DNA of 64,000 bases from Pseudomonadota bacterium (GTDB taxonomy: Bacteria; Cyanobacteriota; Vampirovibrionia; Obscuribacterales; Obscuribacteraceae), in assembly GCA_021325555.1 (NCBI GenBank), contig JAJPGY010000029.1, positions 62,001-126,000 of the forward strand. The letters are read 5' to 3'. The notes under the pieces were generated by a model that ran no database searches, was not told the DNA's origin, and saw only the letters and a program-made list of their open reading frames with translations. The position numbers and the translations under genes are program-made. Positions 36,688 through 45,627 of this stretch are shown here, piece by piece (the first letter of the stretch is position 1; each line of letters begins with the position of its first letter).

Positions 36688-38307
36688 TCAAGGAGGGTTC
36701 CGGCCCGGCGTCTCCTGAGGCTCGGTGGGCTCCTGCCGGGGCTCCTGGGTTGCGGTAGGGCCGGCCAGCCGGGCGGCGGCCTTAAAGAGATTTATGGCGG
36801 CATAAGGATTGAACCGGCCCTCGCTGAACACCTCCCGCATCAGGGCATGGCGGAAGACCGCCCCGCTTCCCTTGAGCATGAGCTGCTGGGCGAACGGCAG
36901 GGCCGTGTCGATGAAATTGAATTCGGGGTCGATGGTGAGCGCGACGCCCTCGAGCGTGAGCAGGGCGCGCATGATGTAGGTGAACTCCGTGGGCAGGCGG
37001 AACGGATACTGCCAGACGATCTCCGAGAAATCGAAGAGCATCTTGCGGAAGCGGACGCGATTGATGCCCTCGGCAAAGCGCGCCTCAATAATCGGGGTCA
37101 GGTCGCGGCACAGCGAGTCCCGGTCCACGTCGTCCGGCAGGAAGCCCATGGCCACGAAGTCGTCGACCAGCTCCCGGTATTGCTGCTTCACCACGTGCAG
37201 GAAGGCGTTGACCAGGTTCTTCTTCAACTCCGGCGATACTATCCCGACCATGCCGAAATCGAAGAGCCCCACCCTGCCGTCCGGCATGATCCGGATGTTG
37301 CCGGGGTGAGGGTCGGCGTGAAAGAACCCGTCCTCGAGCAGCTGGCGCAGGTAGAAGTTAGCACCGGCGGTGGTGACTTCCCGGCGGTCGATCCCCATCG
37401 CCTCCAGTGTCTCCACGTCCGTGACTCGGATACCGGGCACGTATTCGATCGTGAGCACGCGCCGCCCGGTCAGGCGCCAGATTATGCGCGGTATGCAGAT
37501 CCGGGTGTTCATGCGGAAGTTGTGCCGGAAGCGGTCGGCATTCCTGCCCTCGCGAATGTAATCGATCTCCTCGAATGTGGTGCGGGCGAACTCCTCGACC
37601 ACGCCCGGCCAGTTCGTGTGCCGGCAGAGGCTGGGATAGCGCATCACCTCGTCGGCGATCGCCTCCAGCACCTGGACGTCGCGGGCGATGGTGAGCGGCA
37701 GATTGGGCCGCTGCACCTTCACGACCACGTCGCGCCCGTCAAACAGCACGGCCCTGTAAGCCTGGGAAAGGCTGGCGGCGGCGATCGGCTTGGGGTCGAA
37801 GTAAGCGTAGAGCTCTTCTGGCGGGCTGCCCAGCGCCCTGATTATGGTCTCGCGGGCGATTTCGGTCGGGTATGGCTCCACGTCCTCCTGCAGGGAGGCC
37901 AGCTCCAGCATCGCCGGCAGTGGCAGCAAATCGGCCCGCGTGGACAGCGTCTGGCCAATCTTGATGAAGGTGGGACCGAGCCGGTAAAGCCTGTCCCGCA
38001 GCCAGCGCCCGAGACGGCGGTACTCGTCGTACTCGGCGCCGGTCAAGATGGTCTCTTCGAGGTCGCCGCCGGCCTGCCGCTGCGCTTCCATGCGCTGGTG
38101 CTCGCCGGCGTGGAAGCGGGCGAATCCGCGCACGGCGACGATGATCGTCCAGATGATCGGCAGCACCCGCACCGCTCCGGCAAAGCCCTGCACGGCGTAG
38201 ATGCGGCAGAAAGCCCGCCAGGAAGAAGCCATGAGCTTCCAGACGGTGACGTCCTTGAAGGTCTCATGCAGGGGATTGAAGTGACGTACGCTTTCGGGAC
38301 GTTTCAA
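36688..38307 (-). CDS. ABC1/UbiB-family atypical protein kinase-like protein
   Basis: The 539-residue protein has the family's key motifs: the KxGQ segment LGPTFIKIGQTLSTRADLLP, the Ala-rich loop AAASLSQAY, the ATP-site lysine in VVVKVQRPN, the catalytic-loop HADPHPGN and DFGMVG. Two hydrophobic stretches near the N-terminus and C-terminal end fit a membrane-associated protein. UbiB-type proteins assist quinone synthesis or lipid handling; cyanobacteria have several. A TTG start is assumed; an ATG at 38232 would shorten it by 25 residues. Whether it acts on ubiquinone, menaquinone or plastoquinone is unknown. Confidence 0.88.
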   Translation of the reverse strand: MKRPESVRHFNPLHETFKDVTVWKLMASSWRAFCRIYAVQGFAGAVRVLPIIWTIIVAVRGFARFHAGEHQRMEAQRQAGGDLEETILTGAEYDEYRRLGRWLRDRLYRLGPTFIKIGQTLSTRADLLPLPAMLELASLQEDVEPYPTEIARETIIRALGSPPEELYAYFDPKPIAAASLSQAYRAVLFDGRDVVVKVQRPNLPLTIARDVQVLEAIADEVMRYPSLCRHTNWPGVVEEFARTTFEEIDYIREGRNADRFRHNFRMNTRICIPRIIWRLTGRRVLTIEYVPGIRVTDVETLEAMGIDRREVTTAGANFYLRQLLEDGFFHADPHPGNIRIMPDGRVGLFDFGMVGIVSPELKKNLVNAFLHVVKQQYRELVDDFVAMGFLPDDVDRDSLCRDLTPIIEARFAEGINRVRFRKMLFDFSEIVWQYPFRLPTEFTYIMRALLTLEGVALTIDPEFNFIDTALPFAQQLMLKGSGAVFRHALMREVFSEGRFNPYAAINLFKAAARLAGPTATQEPRQEPTEPQETPGRNPP

Positions 38308-38424
38308 GGCTTTCGTGCTTCTGGCTGTTAGAAAAACTCTTGACCACTATATATAGATCCTGACACGTTGTCAGCAGGCTGGTGGTTAAATTTAAGTTTG
38401 CTTTACGCGGGGGCCATTCGTTGC

Positions 38425-39150
38425 TCACCGCCCGCCCAGGGCCTCGTATTGCAGCTCGATGATCTCCTTGATCGCCTTGCCGGCCAGCTCCATCAGATCG
38501 GCGAGCTTGGCGGCATCGTAAGGCTTGCCCTCCGAGGTGATCTGCAGCTCCAGGATCTTGCCCGATTCGGTGAGGATCACGTTGCTGTCCATCTCGGCCT
38601 GCGAGTCCTCGCTGTAGTTCGGATCGGCGAGCAGCTGCCCGTTTACCTGGCAGATGCTCACCGCAGCCATGTGCTCGGTAATCGGCAGCTCGTCGAAGAC
38701 CCCCTGCTTTCTGAGCTTGAGCAGGGCGTCATAAAGGGCCAGGAAGCCGCCGCAGATGCTGGCCACCCGCGTGCCGCCGTCCGCCTGCAAAACATCGCAG
38801 TCGACCGTCACCATCCGCTCTCCCAGCGCCCGCCGGTCCACCACCGCCCGCAGGCAGCGGCCGATGATCCGCTGGATCTCGCTGGTTCGGCCGGAGGGCT
38901 GCCCCCGGCTCACCTCGCGCACGGATCTCACCAGGGTGGAGCCGGGCAGAAGGGAGTACTCGGCCGTCACCCAGCCCTCTCCTTTGCCGATCAGAAAGGC
39001 CGGCACCCGCTCCTCGACTTTGGCCGTGGTAAACACGCGCGTGTCGCCGAACTCGACCAAGACCGAGCCGTCGGCGTTCTTGGTGAAGTTTCTCGTGAAC
39101 TTTATTGGTCGGAGCTGATCCCACTGCCTGTTGTCGCGCCGCCGGAACAT
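38425..39150 (-). CDS. rph: Ribonuclease PH
   Basis: The 241-residue enzyme trims the 3' ends of tRNA precursors by phosphorolysis. Matching segments are the R-rich start RRRDNRQWDQLRP, GSVLVEFGDTRVFTTA, GWVTAEYSLLPGST, SGRTSEIQRIIGRCLRA (phosphate-binding Arg), DCDVLQADGGTRVASI and DPNYSEDSQAEMDSN. Length fits. It is followed by the ABC1 kinase gene 117 bases downstream on the same strand, and preceded by the DUF2993 gene. No xanthosine triphosphatase (rdgB), often its partner, is visible. Confidence 0.96.
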   Translation of the reverse strand: MFRRRDNRQWDQLRPIKFTRNFTKNADGSVLVEFGDTRVFTTAKVEERVPAFLIGKGEGWVTAEYSLLPGSTLVRSVREVSRGQPSGRTSEIQRIIGRCLRAVVDRRALGERMVTVDCDVLQADGGTRVASICGGFLALYDALLKLRKQGVFDELPITEHMAAVSICQVNGQLLADPNYSEDSQAEMDSNVILTESGKILELQITSEGKPYDAAKLADLMELAGKAIKEIIELQYEALGGR

Positions 39151-39252
39151 TGAACATCTCGCTTTCCAGGGTCCCGGTGTTATCAGTCCCCGCGATGGCT
39201 GCCTGACCGGTTAAAACTTACCCTGACGCCGTAATTCTAACCGGCCGGCCGC

Positions 39253-40449
39253 TCATTCGGCGTCACCGAAACGCAGCCGGCGGATCTCGGCCGTGCCTTT
39301 GAGCACCAGCTGGCCGCCCGGCAGCACCTTCACATCATTGAACATGAAGTGGATGTCTTCGGACCTGTTTCCCCAGCTGGACAGCCCGTTTACCTTGTTG
39401 ACAATCATCGCCGCCAGCTCCGGGGAGATCTCCTGACCGGAAGCCGAGATATGAGTGTCGGTGAGCGCCACCCAGCCGTTTTGCTGGCTCACCCGGGTGT
39501 CCACCCGGATCGGTATGGGAACGGAAAGCTCTCCGGCCCCCAGCCTGGACTGCATCATGATCAGCATGCGGTTCCCGGGCTCCAGTGAGAGGCTACCACC
39601 GGTAAAGGACAGGCCGACGCCGGCGTTGCTGCCGATGATGCCGGTCAAGAGGCCGGCCTTCTGCATGGCGGTAACGGACATGCGCTCCAGGGTGCGCGGC
39701 GAGTTGAGAAACCGGTTCAGGCTCGCCTGGCCGATGGTGGCTGTCACTGCCGCCTGCGCCGGCGTGGTGAACTGCAGCATGCGGTGATTGAGCAGCCTGG
39801 TGGTGTCGAAACTCAGCGCCCCTGCCGTGGAGAGCACAAGCTGGTCGCAGGTGAAGTCCTGGAAGTGCCCGCCCCGAACCTCAATCGCCAGCGCCGCCAG
39901 GCGCCCCTGGGTGAGGTCCATGTTCCTGGCCACCAGTTGCAGGCGGTCGACGGCGCCTTCCATGAACTGGGCATCCTCGAGTTCGATGGCCAGCTGCCCG
40001 AACTTGCCGCTGCCTATGTCCACGAAGGAGATTGGCGGGACCACCAGCGGCCCCTGCCCCGGCCAGGCAGAGGAGGGGGCGCCGGTGCCGGCATACGGCC
40101 TGCCCGGCGGCAGCTGCGTGGGGTTCGTCTGGTAGTCCGGCTGCTGGCCGGGATACGGCTGGGCGGGCTGGCCGGGATAGGACCGGCCCCCCTGGTAAGC
40201 GGGGCCGGGGTAGCTGGGGTAAGCGGGATAGACCTGCTGCCCGTAGGGGGTGGCGGCCGGATAAGCGGCCGGCGCTTCCGGCGCGCAGGGCTGCGCATCA
40301 GGCGATGGCTGCCCGAAAAGCGGCGACGGGGGCTGCTCGGCGATGGGCTGCAAGGGCTCCCGCGCGCCCGCGGGGGCCGGAGCCGCCGTACCGGCGAGCA
40401 GGATGACCGCGGCAAACGGCAGAAGCCGGACTTGTCCGATTGTCCTCAT
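39253..40449 (-). CDS. Exported DUF2993 (LmeA-like) protein with a Pro/Tyr/Gln/Gly-rich region
   Basis: The 398-residue protein has a signal peptide (about 1-28), a low-complexity stretch of about 90 residues rich in Pro, Tyr, Gln and Gly (repeats around YPG, YPA and GQP), then a C-terminal DUF2993 domain (about 135-395) with FGQLAIELEDAQFMEGAVDRLQL, LTQGRLAALAIEVRGGHFQDF and ITGIIGSNAGVGLSF-like parts. DUF2993 is common in Cyanobacteria and Actinobacteria; the mycobacterial member LmeA is a mannosyl-processing protein. The N-terminal repeat may be a wall- or polymer-spanning linker. ATG has GGAGG upstream. A terminator and a repeat lipoprotein gene are upstream. Confidence 0.75.
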   Translation of the reverse strand: MRTIGQVRLLPFAAVILLAGTAAPAPAGAREPLQPIAEQPPSPLFGQPSPDAQPCAPEAPAAYPAATPYGQQVYPAYPSYPGPAYQGGRSYPGQPAQPYPGQQPDYQTNPTQLPPGRPYAGTGAPSSAWPGQGPLVVPPISFVDIGSGKFGQLAIELEDAQFMEGAVDRLQLVARNMDLTQGRLAALAIEVRGGHFQDFTCDQLVLSTAGALSFDTTRLLNHRMLQFTTPAQAAVTATIGQASLNRFLNSPRTLERMSVTAMQKAGLLTGIIGSNAGVGLSFTGGSLSLEPGNRMLIMMQSRLGAGELSVPIPIRVDTRVSQQNGWVALTDTHISASGQEISPELAAMIVNKVNGLSSWGNRSEDIHFMFNDVKVLPGGQLVLKGTAEIRRLRFGDAE

Positions 40450-40491
40450 TGCTCACCGCCTCCTGTGCCGGGAATGGCCGGCCAAAAGCAA

Positions 40492-40526
40492 AGCCGCTCT
40501 TCGTGATTTAATCACAAAGAGCGGCT
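40492..40526 (-). terminator. Rho-independent-like terminator of the repeat lipoprotein gene
   Basis: The hairpin has a 10-bp stem (AGCCGCTCTT/AAGAGCGGCT) extended by GTGAT/ATCAC past one mismatch. On the minus strand it is followed by TTGCTTTTGG, a T-rich run. It lies ~80 bases after the stop of the 40606-40878 gene and is the most terminator-like structure in the window. Confidence 0.65.
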
Positions 40527-40605
40527 CATTTCTTCCTGTCTCGCGCCACCTGGCGGTGCCGGGAGAGAGGTTTGCCGGTTTGTCAACCGGATGTCCCGCG
40601 GGTGA

Positions 40606-40878
40606 TTACGGGGTGGTCGGCGCGCCGCCGGTTGCGCCACCAGTCGCGCCACCAGTCGCGCCACCAGTCGCGCCGCCGGTTGCTCCACCGGTCGCGCCAC
40701 CAGTTTCGGTGCTGGGCGTCGCCGTCGGCGCGCCACCAGTCGCGCCACCAGTCGCGCCACCAGTCGGGGCGGACGGAGTGGTTGTCTCGGGAGTCTGAGC
40801 TCCGCCGCATGCGGTCAGAGACGCCACTAGAGCGAAGCTAGCCGCGGCAAGTGCGATTGTTTGAATTTTCGCCATCAT
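40606..40878 (-). CDS. Small lipoprotein with Gly-Gly-Ala-Thr repeats
   Basis: The 90-residue protein has a lipoprotein signal peptide (hydrophobic stretch IALAAASFALVASLTACGG, Cys in the lipobox LTAC). The mature part is almost pure low complexity: about nine Gly-Gly-Ala-Thr/Pro units, Thr/Pro-rich at both ends. At the DNA level it is a 12-base tandem repeat (40633-40704 and 40729-40764). It looks like a surface or periplasmic spacer, not an enzyme. Two start codons (40878, 40875) are possible; AAGGAG lies at a longer than usual distance. The upstream region has a GTAAC-A-GTTAC palindrome (about 40969). The repeat number may vary by slippage. Confidence 0.65.
   Translation of the reverse strand: MMAKIQTIALAAASFALVASLTACGGAQTPETTTPSAPTGGATGGATGGAPTATPSTETGGATGGATGGATGGATGGATGGATGGAPTTP
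40633..40764 (-). repeat. 12-base tandem repeat within the lipoprotein gene
   Basis: Six units related to CGCGCCACCAGT run from 40633 to 40704 and three more from 40729 to 40764. Some units are identical and others differ by two or three bases. Each encodes four residues, so length changes would stay in frame. Confidence 0.75.
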
Positions 40879-41069
40879 AAAGTTTGATTTTCTCCTTCTT
40901 TACTGCACCCAGTGAAAACTGACCGGGATTGTCCGAGGTCCGATTTTGTCTCACAGGCTAGCTAGTTAGTAACAGTTACCAACCTGAGGCCGCCGCAATT
41001 CTAACAGGTAAATTTCCGGTGTGAAACCACTTGAAAATCTCTTCTTAGAATTGATAAACAACGCCGCGC

Positions 41070-42281
41070 TTATAAATTCATCAGGCCGCTGGCTCTCCAG
41101 CGGCTCATCGCTTCTTGAAGACGCGTTTCGTCACAAACCATGGAGATACGCACGAAACCCTCACCGGCTGCTCCGAATGCCACTCCCGGGGTGACGACGA
41201 CACCGGTCTTGCTCAACAAAGTCTCGGCGAACTGGGTGGAAGACATGCCAAGGGATCGAGGCAGCGGCAGCCACAGATACATGGTTGCCTGCGGTGGCTC
41301 CACCGGGAAACCCATATCTTTCAAGCTGGCGACGAGAAGATCGCGACGGAGGCGATAGGTATTACGAATCTTTTCGATCTCGGGCTCCGGCAGCCCGAGC
41401 GCGGTGATTCCAGCCTTCTGGACGGCCCCGAAAGTTCCGTAGTCGATATTCGTCTTGAGCGCGTAGAGTGTCTTGATAACGGTGGAGTTGCCCACGGCAA
41501 AGCCAAGCCGCCAGCCGGCCATATTGAATGTCTTGCTCAGCGTGTGAAACTCGACGCCTATCTCCCTGGCGCCGGGCACCGCGAGCAAACTCGGCGGCCT
41601 CTTGCCGTCGAAGAAAAGCTCGCCATAGGCCAGATCATGGACGAGCAAGACGCGGTGGCGGCGGCAGAAAGCAACGGCCTCTTCCAGCAGGGTGGCCGAG
41701 GCCACCGCCGCCGTCGGGTTGTTGGGATAGTTGAGGATGAGCAGCTTTGCTCGAGCGGCTATGTCTGTGGGGATCGCGCCCAGATCCGGCTGGAAACCGT
41801 TGTCCGCGCAAAGCGGGATGTCATGGGCGATCCCGCCGGACAGAAGAGTGCCGCGCCGATGCACCGGGTAACAGGGGTCGGGAACCAGGGCGATGTCGTC
41901 GTTGTCGATGTACGCCATCGCCAGGTGCGCCAGCCCTTCTTTCGAGCCGTTGAGCGGCAGGGTCTCGCTTTCCGGATCGAGGCGGACACCGTATCTCTCC
42001 TCCATCCATGCCGCTATCGCCTGCTTGAAATCCGGACGGCCGGAAAACGGGGGATAGCCGTGCAGGGAGACATCGGCCAGCGCCTCGGTCATCGCTTTGA
42101 CTATCGGGGCCGGCGTGGGCGCATCGGGATTGCCAAGACCGAGATCGATCAGGTCGGCGCCCTCTAGACGAGCCAGCGCCTTGAGCTCGTCCAGGCGAGC
42201 GAACGCGTAGACCGGCAACCGGGTAAGCCGGGCTGCCGGCGAAAAGGTGATGATTTCCGGCTGGCGGGCTATCCGGGACAC
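41070..42281 (-). CDS. dapL: LL-diaminopimelate aminotransferase-type class I aminotransferase
   Basis: The protein (~403 residues) is a fold-type I PLP enzyme with DLGLGNPDAPTP, GSKEGLAHLAMAYID, PDPCYPVH, LNYPNNPTAAV, the PLP-lysine motif HTLSKTFNMAGWRLGFAVGN and RIS at the end. The pattern resembles the DapL/alanine-aminotransferase group present in cyanobacteria, which would make LL-diaminopimelate for lysine and peptidoglycan in one step. Other substrates (Ala, Asp, Tyr) cannot be excluded by eye. GTG 42281 is chosen because CAGGAG lies nine bases upstream; an earlier GTG at 42299 has no binding site. No other lysine gene is next to it. Confidence 0.8.
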   Translation of the reverse strand: MSRIARQPEIITFSPAARLTRLPVYAFARLDELKALARLEGADLIDLGLGNPDAPTPAPIVKAMTEALADVSLHGYPPFSGRPDFKQAIAAWMEERYGVRLDPESETLPLNGSKEGLAHLAMAYIDNDDIALVPDPCYPVHRRGTLLSGGIAHDIPLCADNGFQPDLGAIPTDIAARAKLLILNYPNNPTAAVASATLLEEAVAFCRRHRVLLVHDLAYGELFFDGKRPPSLLAVPGAREIGVEFHTLSKTFNMAGWRLGFAVGNSTVIKTLYALKTNIDYGTFGAVQKAGITALGLPEPEIEKIRNTYRLRRDLLVASLKDMGFPVEPPQATMYLWLPLPRSLGMSSTQFAETLLSKTGVVVTPGVAFGAAGEGFVRISMVCDETRLQEAMSRWRASGLMNL

Positions 42282-42411
42282 TGGAGGTCGCTCCTGCACG
42301 AGACTTAATTTTAACAGGGTCTAACCTGCGCATCGTTACACTGCTTTATAGACGGCCGGCAGCCGGCAGATCATTCGACGATTGGCTCCCCGGTCCCGGA
42401 CGGTCGCTGTC

Positions 42412-44037
42412 CTAAGTGACCCACAGAGACTTTCCGGTCATCTGCCGCGGCTGATCGATGCCCATGACCGTGAGGATGGTCGGCGCAACATCGGCCAGGC
42501 AGCCGTCGGCCAGTGTCTTGCCGTAAGTGCCGCCGCCCGTGAAGTCCGCCACTATCAGCGGTACCGGATTGGTGGTGTGCGCCGTGTGCGGCTCACCGGT
42601 CTCGCAGTCGATCATTTGCTCGACATTGCCGTGATCGGCGGTCACAAAGAGCGTTCCTTTGACGGAACTTACCGTGTCCAGGAGCTTCTCGAACGCCTGA
42701 TCTACCGACTCCACCGCTTCCACAGCCGCCTCGAAGACGCCCGTGTGCCCGACCATGTCCGGGTTGGCGAAGTTGAGGACAATGAACGGATATTTTCCGG
42801 AACGGATGGCCTGGCAGGCCGTCTCGCAGACGGCCGGGGTCTGCATGGCCGGAGCCAGATCGTAAGTGGCCACCTTCAAGGAGGGCACCAGGGCCCGCTC
42901 CTCGCCCTCGTTGGGCCGCTCTTTGCCGCCGTTGAAGAAGTAGGTTACGTGAGCGTACTTCTCGGTCTCCGCCGTGTGAAACTGCCCGAGATGATGGCAG
43001 CTGAGCAGATCCGGCAGGGTCATCGACATGTCCTGCGGCGGCAGCTGGTCCGGGCTGAAGGCTACCGGCAGCTCGAGCGTGGCGTCGTACTCGGTGAGGC
43101 AGGCGTAGTAGATCTCCGGTCGCACCTCGCGGGCGAAGCCGGTGAAATCCTCCTGCGTGAGGGCCCTTGAGATCTGCCGCACGCGGTCCGGGCGGAAGTT
43201 GAAGCAGATGATGCTGTCCCCGTTTTTCAGGGGGCGCCGGTTGACGATGGTCGGGCAGACGAACTCGTCGCCCTCGTCGCGCCCGTAAGCCTGCTCGACG
43301 GCATCGACGGCCGAGGTGGCCCTAAGCCCCTCGCCCAGCACCAGCGCCCGCCAGAACTTCTCCGTGCGCTCCCAGCGGTTGTCCCTGTCCATGGCGTAAT
43401 AGCGCCCGCAGACCACCCCCACTTTCCCTTTGCCGGACAGCTTCTCCTCCAGCTCTCGCATGAACCTTTTTGCCGATCGCGGCGGCGTGTCGCGCCCGTC
43501 CAGGATCGCGTGCACAAAAAGCTCGGGGACATTCTGGCGCCCGGCCAGCTCGATGAGACCGTCCAGATGATCGGGGCTGGAGTGCACGCAGCCGTCCGAG
43601 ACCAGGCCGATAAGGTGCAGCGCTCCACGAGATCTCGTGGCCCGCTCGCAGGCTTCGACGAGGACCGGGTTCGTGAAAAACGTCCCGTTCAGTATGGTCT
43701 GGCTTATCTGCGTCAGCTTTTGAATGACGACCCGGCCGGCTCCTATGTTAAGGTGCCCGACCTCCGAATTGCCCATGAGCCCGGGCGGCAGACCTACCGC
43801 TTCGCCCGAGGCCTGCAGAGTGCTGTTGGGGAAATGCGCGAGCATTTTAAGGTAGTTTGGCGTCCTGGCCGCAGCGATGGCGTTGCCCCTGGTTTGGCTG
43901 CTGATGCCCCAGCCGTCTAGTACCAGCAATGTCAGTGGATGCAAGGGCGGACCTCCGGCGAGCGATATCGTCCTCAGATCGTACGGGAAAATTGCCCGGG
44001 GATCGGCGATTATCGGGATCTTGTGAGGGTTGTTCAT
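42412..44037 (-). CDS. gpmI: Cofactor-independent (2,3-BPG-independent) phosphoglycerate mutase
   Basis: The 541-residue alkaline-phosphatase-superfamily enzyme interconverts 3- and 2-phosphoglycerate. Motifs: LLVLDGWGISSQTRGNAI (metal Asp), the nucleophile serine in LMGNSEVGHLNIGAGR, HAILDGRDTPPRSA, GRYYAMDRDNRWERT, FNFRPDRVRQ, FANPDMVGHTG and TADHGNVEQM. The N-terminus extends ~30 residues beyond most homologues (LDG starts near 40), so a start further in is possible, but the ATG with AAGGGAAAT upstream is well placed. It diverges from the PhoR-like kinase, with only 49 bases between the two start codons. It feeds enolase, encoded at 12328-13647. Confidence 0.95.
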   Translation of the reverse strand: MNNPHKIPIIADPRAIFPYDLRTISLAGGPPLHPLTLLVLDGWGISSQTRGNAIAAARTPNYLKMLAHFPNSTLQASGEAVGLPPGLMGNSEVGHLNIGAGRVVIQKLTQISQTILNGTFFTNPVLVEACERATRSRGALHLIGLVSDGCVHSSPDHLDGLIELAGRQNVPELFVHAILDGRDTPPRSAKRFMRELEEKLSGKGKVGVVCGRYYAMDRDNRWERTEKFWRALVLGEGLRATSAVDAVEQAYGRDEGDEFVCPTIVNRRPLKNGDSIICFNFRPDRVRQISRALTQEDFTGFAREVRPEIYYACLTEYDATLELPVAFSPDQLPPQDMSMTLPDLLSCHHLGQFHTAETEKYAHVTYFFNGGKERPNEGEERALVPSLKVATYDLAPAMQTPAVCETACQAIRSGKYPFIVLNFANPDMVGHTGVFEAAVEAVESVDQAFEKLLDTVSSVKGTLFVTADHGNVEQMIDCETGEPHTAHTTNPVPLIVADFTGGGTYGKTLADGCLADVAPTILTVMGIDQPRQMTGKSLWVT

Positions 44038-44086
44038 ATTTCCCTTGCCGATCCTGCCCCGGAATCCATAGCTGCGCTATGGTTCA

Positions 44087-44842
44087 ATGTTAGACGTGAG
44101 TGCTGATTCCGACTTGATGGGCGAAGACAAGAGCCTGCCGCCAGGTGACGCCGCTGCCGGCCCGGGCGGCAAGGACGAGTCTTCGCTGCTCGCCGAGGTT
44201 TCGCACGAGCTGCGCCTGCCGATCGCCAACTTGAAGCTGCTTGTCGAGACGCTTCTCGACGGGGCCGTCAACGATCCGGAAGTTTCGCGCCGAATGCTGG
44301 CGCGCGCGCAGGAAGAGGTGGAGCGCCTGGGCAAGCTGGTCGTCAATCTTCTTTCCGCCGAGCAGGTGGCTTCGTCGATGCGAAGCTGCCGGCCGGTGTC
44401 CCTGGAGGACCGGGCGCGATACTGCGCCGACTGCCTGGCCAAGGAGTCCCGGGCGAAAGCGGTGGAGATCCGCTTGGAGATCCAGCCGGACTTCACCGTC
44501 TACGCCAACCCCGAGCAGCTCGATCAGGTCTTGCTCAACCTGGTGGAGAACGCCGTGAAGTTCACGCCGGCAGGCGGGACCGTGACGATTCGCTCCGGCA
44601 ATACCCCCGGCTCCTTCGCGGTGATTGACACGGGAATCGGCATGGCGGAAAGCGAGATACCGAAGATATATCAACGCTTCTACCGGATCGACCGCGCGCA
44701 GTCGAGGGGCAGCACCGGGCTGGGGTTGTCGATCGTAAAGCACATCGTGGATCTGCACGGTGCTAAGATAAGCGTGACGTCCCGGGAGGGCAGCGGCTCT
44801 ACCTTCTCCCTGGAATTCCCCGGCCCGGACGGGCGTCCGTAG
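44087..44842 (+). CDS. Soluble histidine kinase heading a phoB-phoU-like operon
   Basis: The 251-residue kinase contains only a HisKA domain (His40 in VSHELRLPI) and an HATPase_c domain (NLVENAVKFT, DTGIGM, YQRFYRID, STGLGLSIVKHI). The N-terminal 30 residues are low complexity and no membrane or sensor domain is present. In PhoR, usually membrane-anchored with PAS, the phosphate signal comes through PstSCAB-PhoU. Here the gene precedes a PhoB-like regulator and phoU, so a phosphate-sensing role through PhoU is plausible. No pst gene is seen. The start is 49 bases from divergent gpmI. Confidence 0.85.
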   Translation: MLDVSADSDLMGEDKSLPPGDAAAGPGGKDESSLLAEVSHELRLPIANLKLLVETLLDGAVNDPEVSRRMLARAQEEVERLGKLVVNLLSAEQVASSMRSCRPVSLEDRARYCADCLAKESRAKAVEIRLEIQPDFTVYANPEQLDQVLLNLVENAVKFTPAGGTVTIRSGNTPGSFAVIDTGIGMAESEIPKIYQRFYRIDRAQSRGSTGLGLSIVKHIVDLHGAKISVTSREGSGSTFSLEFPGPDGRP

Positions 44843-44898
44843 GGCAGCCGCTTGTGGCGTAACCAGTGGCGCCGGTCAGGCGCGAGGGCGATGCTGAT

Positions 44899-45627
44899 AT
44901 GAGCAAACCGGTCAGGCGCGTAATGCTGGTGGACGATGATGCCACCATTACCGAAACGCTCGACTACAACTTGAAGCGCCACGGCTTCCAGACCTTCACC
45001 TTCGCTACCGGAAGGGAGGCGCTGTCCGGAATCGATGAGACGAGACCGGACCTGATCATCCTCGACTGGATGCTGCCGGACATCGAGGGGCCGCAGATCT
45101 GCAGATTGATTCGCGAGCGACGGATTGCCGCTCCCATCCTCATGCTTACCGGACGCGGCAGCCCCAGCGACGTGGCCACCGGGCTCGTCGCCGGGGCGGA
45201 CGATTACCTGGCCAAACCGTTTTCCATAATCGAGCTTATGGCCAGGGTGCAGGCGCTCTTGCGCCGGGCGGTCGGACATACCGGGCAAGCCAGGCTGACC
45301 GTAGGTGATCTGGTGCTCGATACGGATGCTCACACCGTCACGCTGCGCGGCGAAGAGGTGGATCTCTCCCCGAAGGAGTTCGTGCTTCTGGGGGTGCTCA
45401 TGCAGAACGCCGGCAAGACGCTATCCACCGAAACCCTGCTCAATCAGGTGTGGGGCGTTGATTTCACCGGGGACGTGAAGACCGTTGCCGTGCACATGCG
45501 CTGGTTGCGCCAGAAGCTCGAAGACGACCCCAGGCACCCCAAACTGCTGGAGACCGTGCACCGGGCCGGCTATCGATTGAACCTTCCGAGACCCGCAGCC
45601 GCCAGCGGTTCAGGAGGTCACCCGTGA
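44899..45627 (+). CDS. PhoB/OmpR-family response regulator
   Basis: The 242-residue regulator has a complete receiver (acidic pair at 12-14, phosphoacceptor Asp56, Lys106 in AKPF) and an OmpR-type winged helix with LSPKEFVLLGVLM, VWGVDFTGDVKTVAVHMRWLRQKLE and VHRAGYRLN. It probably receives phosphate from the kinase just upstream and controls target genes by binding direct repeats. ATG 44899 has GAGG upstream; an earlier GTG at 44866 adds 11 residues without reason. Its last four bases overlap the phoU start, a mark of coupling. The target genes cannot be read from the window. Confidence 0.9.
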   Translation: MSKPVRRVMLVDDDATITETLDYNLKRHGFQTFTFATGREALSGIDETRPDLIILDWMLPDIEGPQICRLIRERRIAAPILMLTGRGSPSDVATGLVAGADDYLAKPFSIIELMARVQALLRRAVGHTGQARLTVGDLVLDTDAHTVTLRGEEVDLSPKEFVLLGVLMQNAGKTLSTETLLNQVWGVDFTGDVKTVAVHMRWLRQKLEDDPRHPKLLETVHRAGYRLNLPRPAAASGSGGHP

